64,000 nt of DNA from Tubiluchus corallicola. Taxonomy: Eukaryota > Priapulida > Priapulimorpha > Priapulimorphida > Tubiluchidae. Location: assembly GCA_030141605.1 (NCBI GenBank), contig JAQGDQ010000095.1, positions 1-64,000 on the forward strand, written 5' to 3'. The translations under genes and the position numbers were made by a program. Of the stretch, positions 57,885 to 64,000 are shown piece by piece. The first letter of the stretch is position 1, and each line of letters begins with the position of its first letter. The notes beneath the pieces were generated by a model. That model had not been told where the DNA came from. It did no database searches and saw only the letters and a program-made list of their open reading frames with translations.

Positions 57885-59256
57885 GTAAGTTTTTGTTATT
57901 TTATTTCAGATGAGTAGTTTTCAGTGCATTTGCATCCCTTGTTTACATGACGATATCTTGAAAGTGTTAAGCATGCTTAGGCTGAGATGCGCGCCAGAGA
58001 TGCCGGTTTCCAAAATTTCTTGGCTCCTCGGAGAAGTAGTTTACTGCAAAATTACTAATAGCTCTACTTTTTGTTAAAGTTTATTACTGAAAACTAACAA
58101 GTGAAATATTACTGACAGGTGTAACAAAACTTTTCAATGAGGCAAAATAATTTTTCTATAAACAATAGCGCCTTAGTTTTAATTAATGCGTTGTTGTAAT
58201 GGATTTGGATGATTTTTTTAAACACGGTCAAAGTAAAAGTTACAGAATTGCCTAAAAACACGTTAACGTTTCTAGCAGTAGTAAGTAAAACACACCTGAC
58301 TGTCCAGTGGCCTTGGTTAAAGTAAAATGTGACCACCGGCCATTTTGTTGAAACTGGGTTTATAGCTCATATTTACTTACTAATAGCACACACTTTATTG
58401 TTCCTACATTCAAGGTAAACCTTTGCTGGTTTTGATATTAATGTGGCACTTTCTATATCTGCTGTACTATAATGTATGTATGATTGAGTTTATCTTAAAA
58501 AGTGTAAAACTGTCTCCCCAGTTATATCAGAAAGCATCATGTCAATTCAGTTTCCTGTTTGACTATTCATAAATACAAAAGCATGACCTTATCATCCAAG
58601 GTACTGTCATAGGGCTAAATCTTGTCACGGAGAAGCGGATTTGCAAAGATTTTTGACAATATAATTATTATTGCAAGGTAGAAGCAGTACACATGTTATA
58701 TAGTAAGGAACCATAGAATTCAGAATTCATTTTCAGAGGCAGAGATAACTAAGTAAATCGAAATATAAAAAAATTGAAACTTATGCAATTTTTTAGGCAT
58801 TGATTCTTTATTAAAAAAATTAAGGCAATGCACATCATGTGGTTCTGTAGCAAAAACCCTTGCATTTGTCCATACATCTTTATTAACTTCTTTCATGACA
58901 TTTCATAAACTATTCTTGTCTCTGGAATAATGACAATAAAATAAGAATAATGAGGTAAATATAATTTGCTGTGATAGGTAAGTATAGATTTTTTGTGCAT
59001 AAAATTTTGTATAAAAAATTTTGCTGGTTGTTTTAAAGTTCTTATTAAAAGCCTAATAATAACATCCACTGGTATCTTGAAATATTGGCTGAAATAAAAT
59101 GATGCATTACCAGCTGCACATTGTCAATGTGTTTTTTGTTTTAGTATGGACATAAAAAATCATCTTTTGAATACTTACACTATACATTTTTGTTAAATCT
59201 TCAGTAGTATAATTTTTATAGATACTTAATTTGACTTAACATATTAAAGTTTTTCA

Positions 59257-59391
59257 TTTTTGTGTTTAGATAAACTCTGGTAATTTCTTCACATTTCATA
59301 AAAACTTAATTAATTAAAACATTATTTTGAGCATATTCAAATTTTTCGTTTTTGTGTTTAGATAAACTCTGGTAATTTCTTCACATTTCAT
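59257..59391. repeat. 43-bp direct repeat with 92-bp spacing
   Basis: Copies 59257-59299 and 59349-59391 are identical from TTTTTGTGTTTAGATAAAC to CTTCACATTTCAT. A preceding TTTTTC(A/G) extends the match by a few bases. Confidence 0.85.
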
Positions 59392-61739
59392 GACAACGTC
59401 ACAGTTAGTATATGAGTTTTATAATAAATCTGTAGTAAATTGTTTTAGGTGTAATAATTTCAAAATTAGATCAGAGTTGGTTTACTCTTCCAAGTTTTTA
59501 CTAGAGTTATTACTCATGTCAGTAAAAAAAACTTAAAGTCCAAATTATCTGAAAATTAATTCCATGTTCCTTTTGGGGAATAAGGACATCCTGTTTAATT
59601 GCTATTGTTATTGCTGACTGAATACTCTCCAATTGTGTTTGCCTGTTTCTGTTGTTGGTTGATGATTTTTCTCTTTATCTTTCCTTCTTAAGTGGCCTGT
59701 TTCTGATAGATTTAATAGACTGCGAATTGTTCTTTGAACAGTACTCTTTCCATATTGGGTATATATATGCTGCTTTTTATTGTGTTATTTTAATATTAAA
59801 TTTAGAAGAGAGGAATCATTGGCTTATGGCTTTGCCTTAATTTTTAAAAAAGATAGTTAACATACCGTGATTACTAGGAATGAGGTCAGACGAGGGACAC
59901 TAGCTAGGAATTAACACATTCTCAACGGTTTTAGCTAGATTAAAGTTAAGGAAAAAACTGCAGTGCACATGTTTTCCACGTGCGTATTCATATCACCCTT
60001 GAAAACAACCATAGCTAAATTTAATCTCTCGCCATCATGGGCTGGTCATAGATAACAAACTGCGCATAGGTTTGTCATCTCTATTGATTTCTTTAAAAAA
60101 ATGATAAACAATTGTTTCATGGCTGGACTGACTTATCTTTAATTCCTTTGCACCACATGAGGAAAAACACAAAGAACTTATTCAGTGTATGTTCATGTTG
60201 TTAACTTATTACAGTAACTGTGGACTAACTGACCCAGTACATTACAACTCTTTGAGTGACATCATATGTATTTGCTAATTCATTCTTATCAGCTTGTACC
60301 CGAACCCAGCCCAGCCAGTTTCGTTTGATTTCACCTATAGGCTACAGATAATTCGTTATGACCTGTTTTTCGGTTAAAGCATAAAACTTTGACCAAAAAA
60401 CTTGATGTACATGGCGACTCAGCATTATAGGCATGATATAAAGAGCTGATTAATATAATTTGTTGTACATACCTAATTGACTTACTGAATTAATATAGAA
60501 AAACTTTGTTAGCTTACTTTTTCACAGCTTTGAAATACAGTAGACGCAAGTAAAGTGTTACGTAGTATATAGTATACATACAGAAACAAAATGGCTTGAA
60601 AAATTCTCATATAAATTATTTTTATAGATAGAAAACTTTTCATTATTAGGTTACTTGAAGTGTCACTTTTTGTGGCTCAAAGTGACTCGTTAACTCTTGG
60701 CTAATATTACTGTATTTACGTGACCTTCCTGGTCAATTAAATAATTTATGAGCTTTTTAATTCATGAACATTAAACTGCATCCACAACACAATATTCAAA
60801 ACGGCTTGCGTACTATGTTCGTTTTTGTGAAACTTCAAATTTTCTATATCGATTTCCATCTGATACTGCATTAAGATCGTGCCTGGTGTATTACGATTAA
60901 ATCTCACTTACTAGTACCACAGTACTATTACTACATCAGTTTGGGTTTTCCCAACTCTGCCTCTATTATTTACCAGCATATTACGACTGCCCTGCGCGTT
61001 CGAACTCGATCACTGCTTTTATTATTTGATATAAAAAAACTTGGAGTGCTTAAAGGATGTTGTGTAATGTTTGATATAAGGGTTTTTGTTATCGTCAAGT
61101 AAATATTTAATCCTATGTAGCTGAGAAGGATAGGGGCAATTATGGGGGCTTGGTTTAACGCGTTGGCCAGGAGTATTGTTCGCAGCATCCACGCAGGTAG
61201 CCTTGATTACTATTCCACTAGCCATGGTCCATTAGAAGCGTCTGTTATGTAGAGTATGAATAGAAATTTAGTTGACTATGGCTGATTGACATGTGTAACG
61301 TAGCTAACTGAGAGTTGCGTCTTTCTAACCAAGGGCTTACTTTTGGCTGATCAGGCTGATCTAGATGATTAACCCTTGTCAGATATTCTCTCCCATTATA
61401 TGTACTGTATAGTGTGTTAGGTAGTGCAGTGGGACTTTTTGTTTAAGACATGCCTCACATATATGCGGCTATGTTTAATATTACTAGGCCTTCCTAGTAA
61501 TATAAGTTACCCAAAAAGATGGCTCTTTCTCCCATCAGCCACCATTCAGCACCGCCCACTGCCACCTGACTGTTCGCCGTTGCATCGCTTTTGTCTGGGC
61601 AGGAGCTTAGCTGGTCTAGGCATGGCATGTACTAGGACCACAAATTTCGACGTAAATGACCATTTGTCATGTTTGAGAAGGCGATGCAGTAATTGATTGC
61701 CATTCTACGCTTGGGTAACGAACTTGGAATGAAGTACTA

Positions 61740-61766
61740 CCTGGTGTTACAACTTGTGACACCAGG
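61740..61766. repeat. Short hairpin with 11-bp stem
   Basis: CCTGGTGTTAC, loop AACTT, GTGACACCAGG pair with a single T-G or mismatch position. No tRNA or histone stem-loop consensus is met; function unknown. Confidence 0.5.
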
Positions 61767-64000
61767 TTTAAGGGTTATAAGCTTATGTGCATCTTCAAAA
61801 ATGTCCATCACTTAGATTTTTAAATCCCTGTCCAGAAATGTGGTTGCCATTCCCAAAGAAGTTACAAGAAGTAAATCAGATAACTGTGGCTCTTATACCA
61901 CATTTTTTGGTTTTTAATCAACGGCTAATAGTCATCGTTATATTTTAACTCGGGCTGGTTACATAGCTTTCCATTCGACCAGTGGCTTCAGAGTATAATA
62001 TACGGTAATGAGTTGTTTTATCATGTTTAAATTTAATTAGTGGCAGGTAGTCGAATCTTTTAAAAACAGTTTGCAAAAACGATGATTAATCAGTATACGT
62101 ATATCTTGGATCTGTGGAAATTATTTTTTGTTAATTTGTTGTCTAACACTCGACAAAGAAACAACCCCATTTTAAACAATGTTTGAAAACAATCTACAGT
62201 GTAAAATAATGAAAGAAGACATAGCTATGTGAAAGAATCATAATGAACGGGTCGGTTCTTCGCTGTTACATACATTTCTCCATTCGCTAGTTAGACGAGC
62301 ACTAGCGATTGCATCTTGAAAACACATTGGGCAAAAAACAGGTGTTGTACTTCCCCAGTTCAGAGGTGTTCAGTTGTGGAGTAGTGCACACGTTTGAGAG
62401 CTCATGCATGACACAGTGGTAAACTTGACATTTGAATTTTAACATTGAAACTTGCCGCGTTTTTGCACACCACACTGGATGTTGCACAGTAGTACTGTAC
62501 TTAAATTTTCGCCTTCGCGAACATATCCAACATGCTCGCCGAATGTTTGTGCAATTTAAAATTATGTTCAGAACTTTCTGATATCATCACTAGTTGGGCT
62601 TGCCCGGCTGCCCGCTGTTAATTAAGTTTTTAGCCTATTATTTGGTTATCAGAAACGCCTTGGTATTGTTATAGGTGTTAAAACATATACTTTTTACTGT
62701 AGTTCAAAATGGGATAGGATATGAAAAACCATCTGTTTTCCTTTAACCAGCTAATATGTAACGGAGTATATGATCATATATTGTAACGTGTATGCAAATG
62801 TAAATGTGAGTATTAGCAAATGAAAGCTTGCTTGAACTTCTCGTGGCATTTATTATTTGTCAAATAAATGAAATATCGGTGTAAAAAATAAGCAGAGAAG
62901 TGTGGTTGTGAGCCGAAAGAGATAAATCAGGCTTAGTTAGTCAGATGTGTCACAGTGGCGAAGAGCAGCCTGACTATTATAATAATATCAAGTTAATCAA
63001 CTTTTAAACCAAATCTTAAATATATTTCTAATTTTTGTTTATGGTGTACATAGTACTTATGTCAATTTATCGTTAATTTATCAGTTATTTATCGTTAATT
63101 GTAACAGTTGTATTGCAAAATTATTAGCTCAGTTGAGCTCATTTAGGTTATGGTGTCTTAATTCGTGCTAGCATATATATACCTTCAAGATACTGCATAA
63201 ACAATAAACTGTTAAACTTTGGTTTATTAGTACTTAGCAGAAGTACTGAAAAGAATATACATTGTATATGCCAACAGACTTGTGTTAGCTTTAAATTTGA
63301 ATATAAATTTTTAGGTTTACATGGATGGGCTACATTCTTGTAAATTAATGATTATTTCAAGCCTACAGAGTTGCAGTATAAAAGTAATTTTCTTTGAGAT
63401 TAAAATGTAATTGTCAATGGTGGCCCAATATTCAAAGTTTGACAAACTTTCTTGTTACTATATTGACGCCATGCTTTATAACTACTTCTTTTGTCCTTCA
63501 CTTTTTGTTTTCATATTTCTGTTGTATTTTTATTTGTGCCTGGTTGATATCAAATCACTTGTGATATCGTGTATGAGTCAGTTTGTCTTTCGTAGGTCAG
63601 ATGTACTCTTACTGTATAAATTTCTGCTTTTACTCTTTACCTATGCCGATAAACATTTGCAAAACTGACATGAAACAGGACTGAACGACATCCAGCGGAA
63701 GTCAAGAGATTTGTCTTAAAATTTTTATACATGGAAAGAGATGCATGATACTAGCTTGCACTTGCAATTGTAGCCGATTTACATTATATTTTCATCTCAT
63801 TACATAGTCACTAGACTATTGTCATTATCTTGCTGGCCAACATGGCCGCTCTTGTAATACATATTGATTACCTCATATTTTTAACTTCTCCAAATTCATC
63901 CCCAAGAGCATTATACAACAGACGAGTCTTGTTGCTATTGAAAGAGTTGTTCAACAGCGGCTATTCATTGCCTAGTTTCCCCACTAACCATCAATGTTAC

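Larger units (their letters stand above)
57885..64000. other. Probable first intron of the MSRRKQ gene, no exon recognised
   Basis: No C2H2 zinc finger, other conserved protein segment or transposon end could be identified by eye. Open frames at 61022-61225 and 60970-61188 (minus) and 61424-61696 (plus) show no known domain. Confidence 0.45.

Noticed and set aside
60970-61225. Overlapping minus-strand frames with a hydrophobic peptide, possibly organellar
   Set aside because: No recognisable mitochondrial protein, no splice-like borders and no similarity between frames and known domains.

Overview
This AT-rich window reads as nuclear DNA of an invertebrate animal. Most likely it is a bilaterian, because it carries a tryptophan hydroxylase and the first exon of a SALL/BCL11/FOG-type zinc-finger regulator. 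Genes have GT-AG introns, and the spaces between them are filled with short DNA transposons, a LINE remnant, tRNA-like repeats and microsatellites. The species cannot be named from sequence alone.

Layout. 1-4.2 kb: triplet microsatellite, a decayed LINE 3' end, then a compact promoter-like block. 4.25-15.4 kb (+): tryptophan hydroxylase (tph) in 11 coding exons. Its second exon lies in a 582-bp tandem duplication with no difference seen, and its introns hold a hAT MITE with a perfect 8-bp target duplication and a palindrome of about 500 bp. 15.4-21.2 kb: gene-poor, with a GA microsatellite and a second hAT MITE. 21.2-24.6 kb (-): WDR44 in only two coding exons. 24.8-31.4 kb: gene-poor, with dispersed repeats and microsatellites. 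31.5-34.4 kb (+): INTS8 as one uninterrupted coding exon. 35.9-52.1 kb (+): ACTR10 (Arp11, dynactin pointed end) in 11 exons, its long introns loaded with pogo-like and hAT-like elements. 52.7-54.1 kb: a hAT-like element carrying a nested pogo-like MITE. 55.1-55.4 kb (-): a small unrecognised charged protein. 56.8-57.9 kb (+): a cluster of GGTCA half-sites followed by a first exon encoding an MSRRKQ-type NuRD-recruiting N-terminus, with an overlapping upstream ORF. 57.9-64 kb: probably the first intron of that gene.

The genes do not form a pathway: serotonin synthesis, Rab11/VAP trafficking, Integrator-PP2A transcription control, dynein-dynactin transport and a transcription factor are simply neighbours. 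The points most worth a second look are the frame-breaking exon duplication in tph, the uORF that covers the coding part of the MSRRKQ exon in another frame, the contrast between intron-poor (WDR44, INTS8) and intron-rich (tph, ACTR10) neighbours, and several transposons whose exact ends and target duplications can be read.
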